A DNA stretch of 64,000 nucleotides from Erigeron canadensis (Eukaryota; Streptophyta; Magnoliopsida; Asterales; Asteraceae), in the NCBI RefSeq assembly GCF_010389155.1, contig NC_057761.1:18788501-18852500 (forward strand). Reading direction: 5' to 3'. Positions 1 to 11,494 of the stretch are shown in pieces (position 1 is the stretch's first letter; the number at the start of each line of letters is the position of its first letter). The notes under the pieces are model-generated. The model searched no databases, had not been told where the DNA came from, and was given only the letters and a program-made list of their open reading frames with translations. Made by a program: the position numbers and the translations under genes.

Positions 1-37
1 CCCAGAGAAGCAAATGAAAACTATGTATATATCATAC

Positions 38-3000
38 CATTTCGAGCGAGCATTGAGTAGAGCAAGATACCACCCATAGAATGGCCAATTGCAAGTAACT
101 TGCCATCTTTTGGATTGCATTGTCTTTGTATGTATTCCATCTGTTTTACAGAGAACAATATAAGAAGATTTATCTTCTCCATTTAGCTGTTCGCAATAGA
201 TGAATAGATTTCACAGTAAAAATAGTGTAAAAAAACTAGTTTGTGACATCACCGCAGCAGGAACATCCTCTTCAAGGTAGTGGTCAAAGTCCCAATTATA
301 CTTCCCAAGGAGGTTAATCTGGGTTTGGAGGCTTTCAATTGTGGAAGAAAAGCGATCTAACAAATCAGTGAATGGTGGAGACACTGATCGTTGACCTTCT
401 TCGATAATATCTGCAAGACTTTGACTTATATCTCTTATTTGGATAGCAAGAGTGGAATTTTGTAAATTTTCCGGAGAACCTGAAAAATATGCAGAAAAAT
501 AGTATAAGTTTATTGGAAGTAATACTTGTTAAAAACTTCACAACCAAATATAATAATTATCTTTTATCAACCTTCCTTAATCAGGTTCGATAATCTCTCT
601 GAAAAACGCTTAAAAGTTTCGCTGAATGTCATCAATAACTGTGATTGATCAGATTCAACAGTCTTTTTATCTTCTTTAGTAGAAGAAACTTTACTTTGTG
701 CAGAAGAATCAGAATTGAGGCTGTTTGGTGAATTCATCCGCTCAGAAGGAAGGCTTATTGGCTCCTTGACATCCTTAGAGGCCACCTCTGAACTCAATCC
801 GGCTCCTCGAAATTCTAGGATCCATGTATCGAATCCTTGGCTAGCCATGTGACGTGCGAATGAAGACTGCAAAAAATTCAATGTCAAAAATAGAAACTAA
901 ATACTGCAGGTGACAAAAAAACAGAAAATTAATTCAAAAGCCTTATAAGCAAGTAAGCAACACATTGTGGTAATTAGAAACTAAATGCTAGTTACAGATG
1001 CAGCATATCCTTCCCTTTTTATAAACACTAATATACCATATTTACCATAATGACTAATGTACTCTCTAGGTCTGAGTGTTATGAAGTGGGACCACAGCTA
1101 ACTGATCATAGATTTTACAACCAGCCCGGGGAAATCTGAATTTCATTCTTAGAATCCCCCTTTTTTGCTTCTATAGTGCCGTTTAGAGTTACTTGATTTT
1201 AAAGTGACTATTTGCTTTGAAAATAATCATGTATGACCCTGCTTGTTTACTCCAGATTCTAGAATAAGCATGTATCTTATGAGCATTAAGAACTACTTAT
1301 CTGCTTTTGAAAAGCACAATAAGCAAGTGAATAAGCAAGGGCACCCTCATATAATATCAACCAAACACAACACCATACTTCACTTCTTATACAAACATAT
1401 AATGCACTCTTTCTTCAGACTCATTTACATTGTGATCAACCACTAAACCAACCTGACATAATATGTTTTTTCTTAAACTGAGATTTGGAGGTTTGATTTA
1501 ATGGCAGGTGCTGTTAAGACATTTTAAAATGCAAGTAAAACTATCAGTCTACAATGACAGATTAAGGTTGTGGATAGTTTAGAGACCATCCATGTAGTTC
1601 ACTACACAGTTAAATTTGGCAAATTACATCACGATAAGGAGCATTCAGAATTTGTAAACTAAATTTTACAATGTATCGCACATAAAATTTCTTTTAATTG
1701 TACTGCATCTATTAACAAACCTCCATATGGAACAAATATATTAGAAATTATATATGCACACACACACAATAATGAGAGTATTGAAGAGAATGAACACGAA
1801 GTATTAACGTGGAATCTCACACTTAACTGTGTGAACTAATCCACGGGGGGGCAAAGAGGTTTTCTTATTGATTTTCCACACAAAACATGTACAAGATATG
1901 ATAGAATATATACGCTACAATTAGGGTTTAGCAAAACTAGCTCTCCAAGTTTAGACAGAACAGAACCGAGTCTAAGTAATGAGGCCGGCTGCCCAGCCTA
2001 AATAAATAAGGCCTTCTGCATTTAGATTATGCTAAAAGTCTGTAGCATTTTAGTGGGTCGTAGACAACAATACGCCAACAATCTCCCCCTTGGTATCTTC
2101 AAACCTCAAACTGCACCATCTTTAATATCTTCTGTACATCTGTATTAACAACCCATCAATTCTTCAATGCGCCTAATTTACCCCCGTATCTTCTCATCAG
2201 TTCACCTAGAGATGAGAAAAAAAACCGAAACCCGTGACCCAACCCGGAACCGGCCCCAACCGACCCGCCTGAAGGGCTAACGGGTCACGGGTCAAGCTTT
2301 TGTTGCATTTTTGGGTCACGGGTTGCGGATCGGGCTAACGAGCTGGGGTCGGGCCGGGCCGTGTTTTCGCGGGTCGGGCCATTTGCACATCCCTAAGTTC
2401 ACCTGTGTTGGAGTCAATCAGTTCATAAAGAAGATTTGAAAATGACAAACAGATTCAGAAATACTTAAGTCTTTGGTTCTGGAGTTGAGTCAACTTGGGC
2501 TAATCGAAGCTGAGTCAGCATGAAGATCTTCAGTGTATTTTATAAGATGGTATCATTCAAGTTGCATCAATTAAAATATTTGCACTTGGTCTGAAGTCGA
2601 AGATAAAGATCAACGATAGAAGGCCAAGCTCATAGGTGGAAATCAGCTTGGTTCTTAAAGTCAGCTTGGATGGTATGGATACAACTTAGAATATTGCAAG
2701 TGCTTTAATGTTGTTATACAACTTTGGATAACTATCACTTGACTGGATAAGCATCGGGAAGGACAATCTAGAGTGCCAATTGGTGATTGTAATCATTCCA
2801 TGAGGTGTCTATTATCATTTGGCTGTACGATCGTATTGGAAAGCATCTGGGGAACAAAAAGGACAATGTCACTATCATCCGGTACTGATCTTGCAGAAGC
2901 CATTGGATCAAAACGCATGGAAGACAATGGACGATATCTAAGGCATGGTTGATGCCTATATAAACCAGCCTTAGAGTCTCAAAGATGTGTGCATCCATTA

Positions 3001-6000
3001 CGTATTAACTCTCATAACGATTAGAGCAATCAACTTTGGATCTGTGTTGTGCTGATATACTCAAGTTAGGCTAGTAGAGTTAATATACAGAGTTGTAACT
3101 TGCTATTCAACCATGTAGTTAGATTTCAAAGGTATTTATGTTCCACAACTACTTGTAAATCTTTTATTCATCAATAAAAGAATTAGTTGAAAATAATTTA
3201 TACTTTGTTCTTGGACTGCATTTTACTTTATTGTCTTTTATATTTAATTTATATTTTCATTGGTGCATCTTTAATGAACTCAGATTGATTATTAACAAAG
3301 ATTGTTAAAAGACTTAATATTCCGTACTAAAGTTTAAAAGTTGTATTCAACCCCCCCCCCCCTTTTTTTCTACAACTCATCCTGTTATCCCCCTTTCGGG
3401 ACCTATCAACCTGAAGGCCTGTTAAATCTTGAGATTCAACTCATCAATCACAGCTATCTCTGCCCCTGACTCGTCCTCTGTCTCTACTATGCCACTGAAA
3501 CGAATTACCAGAAATCTTGAGAAGAAACACTCTCCTTTATAAGCAATTAATAATCTGTCAGTTGAGTTCCTAGTTTTCAAAACCCACTGTCGTCCGGAAG
3601 CTGTAATTGAAGCTTTGACCAATCTTCCCACTGAAACGATGTCCCCTGACTGGTATAACCTTTCAAACTTGTTCATCTTGAATCTTTACATTAGCTCTAG
3701 GTTTCTTTCTTGCAAAGCGCACCTTCTGACGAGATTCTATGAACCAGGCGTCCTTCTTCTTCAAAATAATCTATGATGATCTTCTAATGCCAAGGTAACA
3801 AAATATAAAAAGCCTTTCTTGTGTCCTCGTGCTACCACGAGATTACCTTTAACAACTTTCAACTGTTTATTCTTCAACTTAACCTCGTGCCCCGGGTCAT
3901 AACGCAGAACTGAACTGAAATTAAACTCTTCTTCAAGGATTAACCCTCCCTCGCGTATTTCAAAGACAAGTAATATAAAAATTGTCTATTCTTCAACTTA
4001 ACCTCGTGCCCCAGGTCATACCGCAGAACTGAACTGAAATTAAACTCTTCTTCAAGGATTAACCCTCCCTCACGTATTTCAAAGACCAAGTAGTACCTGC
4101 TAAAGTTGTCAAATCAACATCTCCTATGCCCGTAACATCAAGTATATCATTATTCGCCAGCTTAACTTTTCCAAAGTCCCATACTTTAAGCTTCTTCAAC
4201 GTCTAACTGTCGTGGGTAGCATGAAACGAAGCACCAAAATCCATTACCCACCGAAATTTTTCCGTCTATTGCCATTACAGTGACTAAGCGAACAATCTGA
4301 TCACGAAAGAAACGTCTAACAACGGAAAAATCGTAATTCTACTGCTGATTAATGCCGAATACCCAAGTCTACTGCTGATTAAAACTGTATACCCAAGAAG
4401 CGACTGCTGATTACTGCAACATACCCAAAATCAAAGCTTACTGACCTTGTATCCCAAAATCAGCTGCTAATCATGAACTAAAAAAATCCTAATTTGCCAA
4501 ATCCAGCTCTAATCTACCCCATTTGAACCCTAATCTCCAAAATCATACCTAATTGAGGCTGTTCTGGCTTATGATGGCGGCTGTGGTGGCTGGTTAAGTT
4601 GTTTGAACTTTAAAGAAAGGGGGACCTTTTTTCTTAACATCCACATGAATTTCACGTTACTTGTGGATAAATGGATGAATAAGTGCAAAATTTGCCACAT
4701 GAATTTGCCACGTTACTTGTTTGAACTTTAAAGAAAGGGGGACCTTTTATCTAATATATCCTTTTGTTTTACCTTAAAGACTCCTCCCAATTCTAGTAGT
4801 AAATTGTATTAGTCAAATGAAACAACAACAGCAACAACCGTACCAACTCCCACTATAAGTGAGGTATCGACGAGATGTAGACAGTTTTATCCCTACCTGG
4901 AGGTAGAGAGACTGCTATCAAAAGGTGCCAACGAAAGCATGTGAGGGCAAATGATGTGTATGTGCAGAGGTGGTCGTGTGGGTGGGTAAGAAAGGGAGGG
5001 TGTCGTGTTTAGTGTAATTATTAAGAGCAAAGTCAAGTATCTATCCAAGGAGACCCAAGTCTCCAAGGAAGTCTACTAGGAAACTACCCTACCTAAGGAG
5101 AAATAGTGCACCCATCCTATTTATCTACCCTATTTCTAATCCTTTAAGTATTCTATCAGTGGTCACATCCCCGGATAGGCCGATCTTAAGTCTATCATCC
5201 CACCTAAGCTTAGACCTACCCAGACTCCTCAAGCCGTCAACGGCAACTGATTCCACTCTCCTAACTGGAGGTGTTTAATCTCTCTGCTTGACATGCCTAA
5301 ACATAGTCAAAGAAACCCATACTAGAGACATAAGAAAAACTCCAAAACTGATGGTTAGAATTTACAACTTGATCTGTTAGGGAAAATAGTTTGGTCCATC
5401 TTATTTTAGGTTAGTGAAACATGCAGAATAATTCCTTGGTTATGGAGACGGAGAGTCTTCCGGAAAATATTTTGGGGCTAACCCAAATATATTACGATCT
5501 CGCTGCATTGATGAGGTAATGTGACCCAAAAGGGTGATCCTAGATTAGGCCGTTGTGTGAGTTCATTGATATATTGTTAAGTTGCCAACAATAATACACT
5601 TGGTAAGGTAGAAATATCAACTAATGTTATGTATTTCAAAGCTGAAACATAAAGTTTAGACTCACCCCAGGAGCAAGATCATATCCAATTGCATTTGTGC
5701 CAACTCCACTCAAAAGCAGTAACGGATGATTCCTTGGAGGTGCCTAAATTCATTCAATCGTTCATGATATATATACATACATATATTATATATATGAAGA
5801 AAAAGTCAAAAAGGGAGGGGAGTGCTGACCTGAGGAGGAGGTTTGTAACGCCAAAGTGCGAGACGCCAATCGGAATTATGAATGGAAACGTAATGAAGTT
5901 CATCGGCAGTACATATCGGAGGCTTATCAGATACTTCTATTTTCAACGCCGCCGTACGCACCGGTGTACGCACAGAAACACGTCTATACGGTGGCGTTTC

Positions 6001-6084
6001 GTAACGATTTGGACGAGGATTGATATAGCAAAACGTGGCTGCAATTTGAATAGCAGAACGAAGATCTGACTGTAGCATCATCAT
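38..6084 (-). CDS. alpha/beta-hydrolase family protein (UCP031088-like), 3' end outside window
   Basis: Five exons are visible on the minus strand: 6084-5830, 5743-5666, 866-572, 479-253 and 140-38. All have GT-AG borders and the reading frame is continuous for 319 codons; the gene runs off the left edge. Exon 1 starts with three Met codons and encodes the conserved ICTADELHYV stretch; exon 2 encodes HPLLLLSGVGTNAIGYDLAPG-like sequence; exon 3 has FDTWILEFRGAGLS. The nucleophile elbow GHSMG (Ser about residue 306) is in exon 5. These features match the plant alpha/beta-hydrolase family of Arabidopsis At1g73750/At1g15060, whose substrate I do not know. Exon 1 is basic and Ser/Arg/Thr-rich and could be an organelle-targeting segment (inference). 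The catalytic Asp and His would lie beyond the window. The second intron (867-5665) is unusually long and full of transposon remnants. Confidence 0.85.
2207..2395. mobile_element. hAT-type MITE with 8-bp target duplication
   Basis: The 189-bp element begins TAGAGATG and ends CATCCCTA, and is flanked on both sides by AGTTCACC (2199-2206 and 2396-2403), a perfect 8-bp duplication as expected for hAT elements. The interior is GC-rich and full of GGGTC/GGGCC-type motifs, far from the composition of its surroundings. It has no coding capacity. Confidence 0.8.
3750..4260 (-). mobile_element. degenerate Ty1/copia polyprotein fragment (protease / pre-integrase region)
   Basis: Read on the minus strand from about 4245 the sequence gives WVMDFGASFHATHDS, which is the copia aspartic-protease motif with the usual D-S-G-A-S altered to D-F-G-A-S. 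It continues with copia-like KVKLANNDILDVTGIGDVDL. Stops and frameshifts interrupt it. A 3'-ward stretch has been tandemly duplicated (see separate entry). It is a dead fragment inside a host intron. Confidence 0.65.
3866..4086. repeat. two tandem copies of a ~119-bp copia segment
   Basis: The segment starting near 3869 (ATTCTTCAACTTAACCTCG) recurs starting near 3988 with few differences through the CGTATTTCAAAGAC end. It is a local duplication within the copia fragment. Confidence 0.75.
4820..5320 (-). mobile_element. decayed RTE-type LINE 3' region
   Basis: The stretch starts with an AAC/AACAGC-rich simple repeat, followed by the GAGGTAGAGAGACTGCT-type sequence seen at the 3' end of plant RTE LINEs, then a region resembling the reverse complement of the C-terminal end of the LINE ORF. 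A better preserved relative lies at about 20347-25000. No frame remains open. Confidence 0.5.
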
Positions 6085-6446
6085 TTTCTTTTCTTGTTCC
6101 TTCTTTTTAATCTGTCAGATTATTACTTATCTATAACATACTGATTTTTAACCTAAGCAACATGGTTTGGATGGTAAACATCCCTGGCGACGGAGGTCAA
6201 TCTTCGTCCAATGCAAAGGTTGGAGGGCTTAGCTACCCTTTAGACAGAAAGCTACATCTTAACTTCCTCATATACCGTCGAGGTATTAAGGCTCAAAAAC
6301 CGTAAAAGACGGCAGTTACTTTATACTCTCATTTTTAACCTCGTTTTGATTGTTATCTTTTTCTTTTTTTTTAAGAAAATGAGACCTCGGCTCCAAACCC
6401 GTAAATGAAAACATCGTTTTTTTTTTACCATCGTAGAAAAAAACAA

Positions 6447-7193
6447 GGTTAAAAGAGCAATTTTGCCACTTAAAATATGTTAAAAGAGCAAATTTGCCAT
6501 TAATTTTTTGAAAGGCCTAAATTTGCCACTAAATAGCTATAATAAGACCAAATTTGTCACTTTCTACAAGAATTTTTTTTTTATTTAGATTTCCTACATT
6601 GACAATAAACATTGCAATTATTCTCTTATGTTCTAAATGACGTTTTAAAATATAGTTTAAAGAACGTGGAACTTTGAACTCTTTTATAAAAATACATACA
6701 CATACACACACAAAAACTCTAAATGAATACACCTTAGATTCATGTTTGATTAATATGAACAATATTTCAAGTAACCAACTTTATCTTTTTAGTTGGTCAT
6801 GTTGATAACTGAATATTTTATTAAATCGTGGGCATAATATGTATTGTTTCATATGAGTCTCACGTATTAGAGAAAGTGTACATACATGTATGTACGAGAT
6901 TTCAAATATGCGATAATAGTTTGAAATAATTGGAGCATTAGGTGAAAAATTGTTGGTGACAAATTTACCTATTGTTATATATATTTTTTTATAGCAATTT
7001 ACATTTGTAACTTTGTTTAGTGGTAAATAAGGGTATTTCAAAAAAACCAATGGTAAATTATAGTCATTCATATATTTTGAGTATCAAATTTAATCTTTTT
7101 AAGGTTATGCAGTGGCAAATTTGAGCCTTTTAAAAAGTTAGTGGCAAATTTGCTCCTTTCACATATTTTAAATGGCAAATTTGGTCTTTTATC
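6447..7193. mobile_element. Mutator-like non-autonomous element (747 bp)
   Basis: Long inverted termini (about 110-150 bp) contain repeated AAATTTGCCACT motifs: 6447-6560 matches the reverse complement of about 7050-7193. The element begins GGTTAAAAGAGC and ends GGTCTTTTATC. A perfect 9-bp duplication AAAAAACAA lies at 6438-6446 and 7194-7202; it is A-rich, so chance is a partial alternative. There is no transposase. Confidence 0.65.
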
Positions 7194-7202
7194 AAAAAAC
7201 AA

Positions 7203-9440
7203 AAACAAAAAGTATGGTTTTCTTTTGACTTTTTGTTCTTGACCATCCACAACCGAAAAAGATGGCAAGCATTTTTGATTTTTTTTATTTTTTATTTAAA
7301 AACAAAAAAGTTAATTGCAAGATTGGTTATATGGTTTGTACAGTTTAAAGGGTCCATATTTTGAGAGGTTGTTTCCATTGTCTATTTAAATAGTAAAAAA
7401 GCTCTCCAACCTTTGCATGGAATAAGGATCGGACCTATAACATCTGTCTCCAAAGGTTAAGGTTTTTACCACTGATCCAATCATGCTACTTATTTTTCTT
7501 AATTTTTATCTATAAGTTAATTAATTATTTTACATTGTATTCTCGAGTTTATCTTATAACAAGAATAATAATAAGATTAAATAGGGGAGGAGAATAAAAG
7601 AAGCTATATACATATAATGCATTCTCAAGTTTAAAAAAAAAAAAAGTATAAGAAATGATAAGAAAAGAAATAATTGATTACATTCTTGATTTTAAATGAA
7701 AGGAAAGAAAAAGAAACTTTTTTTTTTAAATAGTTTTACACATATAGCCTTTATAAAATGAGTATTAGATATAGCTTGAAGGGTGGAGTGGTAATTTCAT
7801 ACTTTCATACATTTATCTTTTTTAGGCCAAACCCATAAGTTTTCATATCATTTCCTATCTTTTCTTTTATAAAAAAAAAAAAATAGGTCAATGAGTGAAA
7901 ATTTAAAAAAAAAAATTATCATTTTTTTTCTTATCTTATAAAAAAAAAATAACTCAAAAATAGTTTTTAGATTGCTCCATTTTTCATAATTTTAATCTAT
8001 AAGCTAACATTGTTGGATGAAGCTCAACCATGTAATTAAAGATGTTTTTATTTGTTGCCTACATCAAAAGCTATAATGAATTATTAGGTATGTATTACTG
8101 TATTGTTTAGTTAACTTAAAATGAATTATTAGTTATGTATATATTGTTTAGTTAACTTAAGGATGAAAAGGAAATGAAGTGAGAGAGGAAGTTTTCCTCT
8201 CAATGAGAGGAAAAGTTTTGAAACAAAATAACCCCAACTTTTTCCACTTATCCTCTCTTCCCATTTCTATGCCATTTTTTACTTCTCAATAATTTCCTCC
8301 GTTTCTTAAAAAAAACTTAACAATAGAGTTTATTTTTTTCCTCTCTTGTACTTTCCTTTCCCTTTAATAAAAATTTTAACAATACAACTTAGTGTTTTGA
8401 GTTTATTCATTTTATTTCAAGAATCATTTCTTATGGTCGTGAAAATGCAAGTTATATCAAGTTTATTTGAAAATTTTAAATTCAATCTTAAGCATTCAGA
8501 ATAGTTAATAAATAATTTTGGATAGTTTTATATATATATATATATATATAAAAAGATTGTATAAAAATTTTTTATTTAATTGTTTTGACGGTCTCACATT
8601 TGTAGAGCATACATTATAAGCATTAGTGTATACTTTACTTGATTATACTTTGACATACTTATCCTAAATATTAATAATATATTGTACATAACTACATATA
8701 TCATTGGATAACACGTTACCAAATAAATGTCTATCCAGGTGTAGGTTGGTGCCTTAATAAATGTCTTAATTCGAATCAATTGAACATAAAGGACCACCCA
8801 TCCGACCTTATTCAAACTGTAAATGAGATTCTCAATCTCAACAATGTTGCTATTGAAGCTCATACATGTAGAAAAGTTACTTATAATAAGTTGTATAATG
8901 GATTATTGGTAAGGTCTTACTGCTTTTTTTTCTCCGTAATTTGGTTTGAAAATCATTCTCTATAATTGTGGACGTAAGGTTGTTTAAAGTTTATTTGAAA
9001 GTTTTGGTTTCAGCCTTAAAAATTGAGGGTAGTTTAGAATCAAGTATGAGATAGTTTCCGTGTTAAATATTGTTTAATTTGAATGGCGCTTCGATTGTGA
9101 TCATTTTTATTTCATTTTTTAAGGAAATGAAACCTCCAAATAAATCGACAAATGATATACAAGGCGTCATTGTAGAAAGCGTAAAATTTGCACATCCAAA
9201 ACCTCTTCCTTTTGAAAAGACCATTATTAAGGGTAAAATTTGCACATTTTGGACCTATTAAGATTTATATTCATCATTGTATGTCCAATATATATAATCT
9301 TACCTATGAAAAATTATTCTTCGTCTTCAGCTTCTCAAGTAGTTTTAATTCATGGACTCATAGTGTTCAAATGCATTTCTAAACGAAACTCTACCACATT
9401 TCTTGTTTCAGTACTTGTCGCATGTGTTTGTACAATCTAA
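7203..9440. other. AT-rich intergenic DNA
   Basis: I see no supportable gene in this stretch. It contains A/T runs, a (TA)n microsatellite at 8531-8550, and a short direct repeat AATGAATTATTAGNTATGTA near 8078-8140 followed by TTGTTTAGTTAACTTAA. A small hairpin TTTTCCTCTCAATGAGAGGAAAA lies near 8193-8215. Short ORFs here have no coding character. Confidence 0.5.
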
Positions 9441-11330
9441 GGGGGTGTTTGGCCTAGCTTTTTTTTTTTGATGCTTTTAGCTTATTTCGCTTAACAAAAG
9501 CCGATTTAATGTTTGGTTCTTATGACTTTTGGGCTTATATAAGCCATATTATAGAAGCGAATACGACAATGGTTTTAAAACAAAAGTCAAAAGTCTTTTT
9601 TTTACAAAAACTTTATACAAAAGCTATAATACTCATTTATCCTTCCTTTTTTTACAAATCTTGTTTACAGTCTATCTTATCATCTTCTTAACACCACCCA
9701 CTGCACTATCCTCTCAGCATCTATATCTCTTTGCCTCCAATGGTGGTTTGAAACTCCACCTCAATAGTCAAGTCCATAGGCTAGGTTATTAATATTCAAT
9801 TCAACTACAAGATGATTATTATTAGTCTATAAATCTAGATTTATATATGTACTCACAACAAACAAATATCTGTTTTATATATACACACTGTATTATATAC
9901 ACACTGCACATGTTAATTAATGGTCTCCCTCAAGAAGCTAAAACTTACATCTTGTTCATATGACTTAACCCTTTTCTACTAATACCTACTTTATTAATAA
10001 TCAACTTGTTTTCCAACTCTATCTGGAATTTGAACAATATTCATCATATGATATGATTATAATTATTATTAGGCACAGTAGTTAAAACTTAAAAAAAACA
10101 TATATACATATAAAGTAGGAATAACTGCAGAAAATAAAAAGTACTTTTCGACCAATTCACGAAAATAACAGTGACCTTTAAAAGTTTAACATTTTAGAAA
10201 TGAACTTTCATTTATTCCCAAAAATAGTAACATTTGACACACGTACATGATGACATGGACATTTTTCGATTACGTGGCATTTTCTGATGACGTGGCATAC
10301 GTTATAACTACAGAATATAGAAAGGACATTTCGACCAATTTACGAAAATAGCAGTGACCTTTAAAAGTTTTACTTTCTAGTAATAAACTCATTTATTGTC
10401 GGATTACTCCAACACCGACGACAGCAATGTTGGAGGTCGTTTCTTCTCGATTTTTTCAACTAATTTTAGAAGTCGTTAGCCATCTGTTTGAGTTCGAGCT
10501 AACCACTGGATCTGCGCTATTTGGATCTATGTCATCTGTCGACGAACTATTCTTAAACGGTCCAGATCCGGCTTATGAAACTCTCGTTTCACCTTGAACA
10601 TCCTCAGGATCTTCCTCTGGCTAAAACGATGACGTTTTGGCATCTAATTTCAAAGATTTTTAATCTCGAGATAGATGAAGTAGAACCAGATCTATGTCTT
10701 CTTTAAAATCTTCATACACAGCTTTTCAGCTTTTGATTGCTTGAAATAGGAAGAGACTCAACGAAAATCTATAAAATCAAAATTTAGGTTCAGGAGAAAA
10801 TGACGAGAAGAAATACCTTGCTAAAACCGAAACTGAAACAGAGCCATGTCATTTTTGGGGGGAAATGACACGGCTAATAAAAGTTACATAGCAGTGACCA
10901 ATTCATGAAATTCCAGAAAATAGAAAGTAAAAAATGCCACCTAATCGAAAAATGTCCATGTCATCATGTACATGTGTCAAATGTTACTATTTTCGAGAAT
11001 AAATGAAAGTTCATTTCTAAAAAGTAAAACTTTTAAAGGTTACTGCTATTTTCATGAATTGATCGAAAGGTATTTTCTATTTTCTACAGTTATCTCTATA
11101 AAGTAAGACTACAAGTTATGTAATAATATATAATCATTGTCCTTTTAGGTCATTTTGCCAACATATATATATATATATATATATAACGCTAACATAAACA
11201 CTTGAAAAAGCTTATTAACTTATAAAATATAAGCCAAGCCAAACACTAAAAAATAGCTTATAAACTTATAGAAGATAAGCAATAAGCTAATAAGCACAAG
11301 CCAAAAGAAAAAAGCTAGGCCAACACCCCC
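9441..11330. mobile_element. PIF/Harbinger-type element, non-autonomous, with nested Mutator-like insertion
   Basis: The element begins GGGGGTGTTTGGCCTAGCTT and ends with the near-perfect complement AAGCTAGGCCAACACCCCC. TAA is duplicated at 9438-9440 and 11331-11333, the 3-bp duplication typical of Harbinger/Tourist elements. Subterminal AAGCTTAT/TTATAAGCC motifs repeat on both sides. About half of its 1.9 kb is a separate Mutator-like element at 10118-11096. The rest has no transposase frame. Confidence 0.7.
10118..11096. mobile_element. Mutator-like element with ~185-bp inverted termini
   Basis: Left terminus 10118-10305 and right terminus about 10905-11096 are inverted repeats over about 185 bp (GGAATAACTG... 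/ ...CAGTTATCTC). A perfect 9-bp duplication TATAAAGTA lies at 10109-10117 and 11097-11105. A partial extra copy of the left terminus recurs directly at about 10319-10390. The interior 10390-10880 is less AT-rich than the termini and could be captured host DNA, but I do not recognise it. Confidence 0.8.
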
Positions 11331-11494
11331 TAAATGAAAATGTACACACGTGCATATTTCAAGCAATATATCCTAATTAAATTCGGCAAACGTTATCCAG
11401 CACCAGCTTTTTTTATCTTAGAACTGGGAATAACAATCATAATTCAGGAAGTTGATAAGCATCCTAAGATACATTCCAAAGCAGCCTGCATTCA

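Larger units (their letters stand above)
867..5665 (-). other. 4.8-kb transposon-filled intron of the hydrolase gene
   Basis: This intron lies between exons 2 and 3 of the hydrolase gene. It holds an intact-ended hAT MITE (2207-2395), a degenerate copia polyprotein fragment (about 3750-4260, minus), and a decayed RTE LINE tail (about 4820-5320). The segment 2405-3400 looks like the end of a copia-type LTR (poly-C run at 3351-3362, then the common start of an internal region), but I could not define its ends. Nothing in 867-2200 could be assigned. Confidence 0.6.

Noticed and set aside
2405..3362. Possible copia LTR followed by a poly-C tract
   Set aside because: Ends and duplications could not be found, so only mentioned as debris in the intron.
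3422..3676. 84-codon minus-strand ORF in the large hydrolase intron
   Set aside because: No recognisable domain and no splice context; it lies next to copia debris and is probably retrotransposon-derived.
7415..7495. SINE-like pol III boxes on the minus strand (GTGGTAAAAACC, GGTCCGATCC)
   Set aside because: Box match is weak and no tail or duplication is visible.
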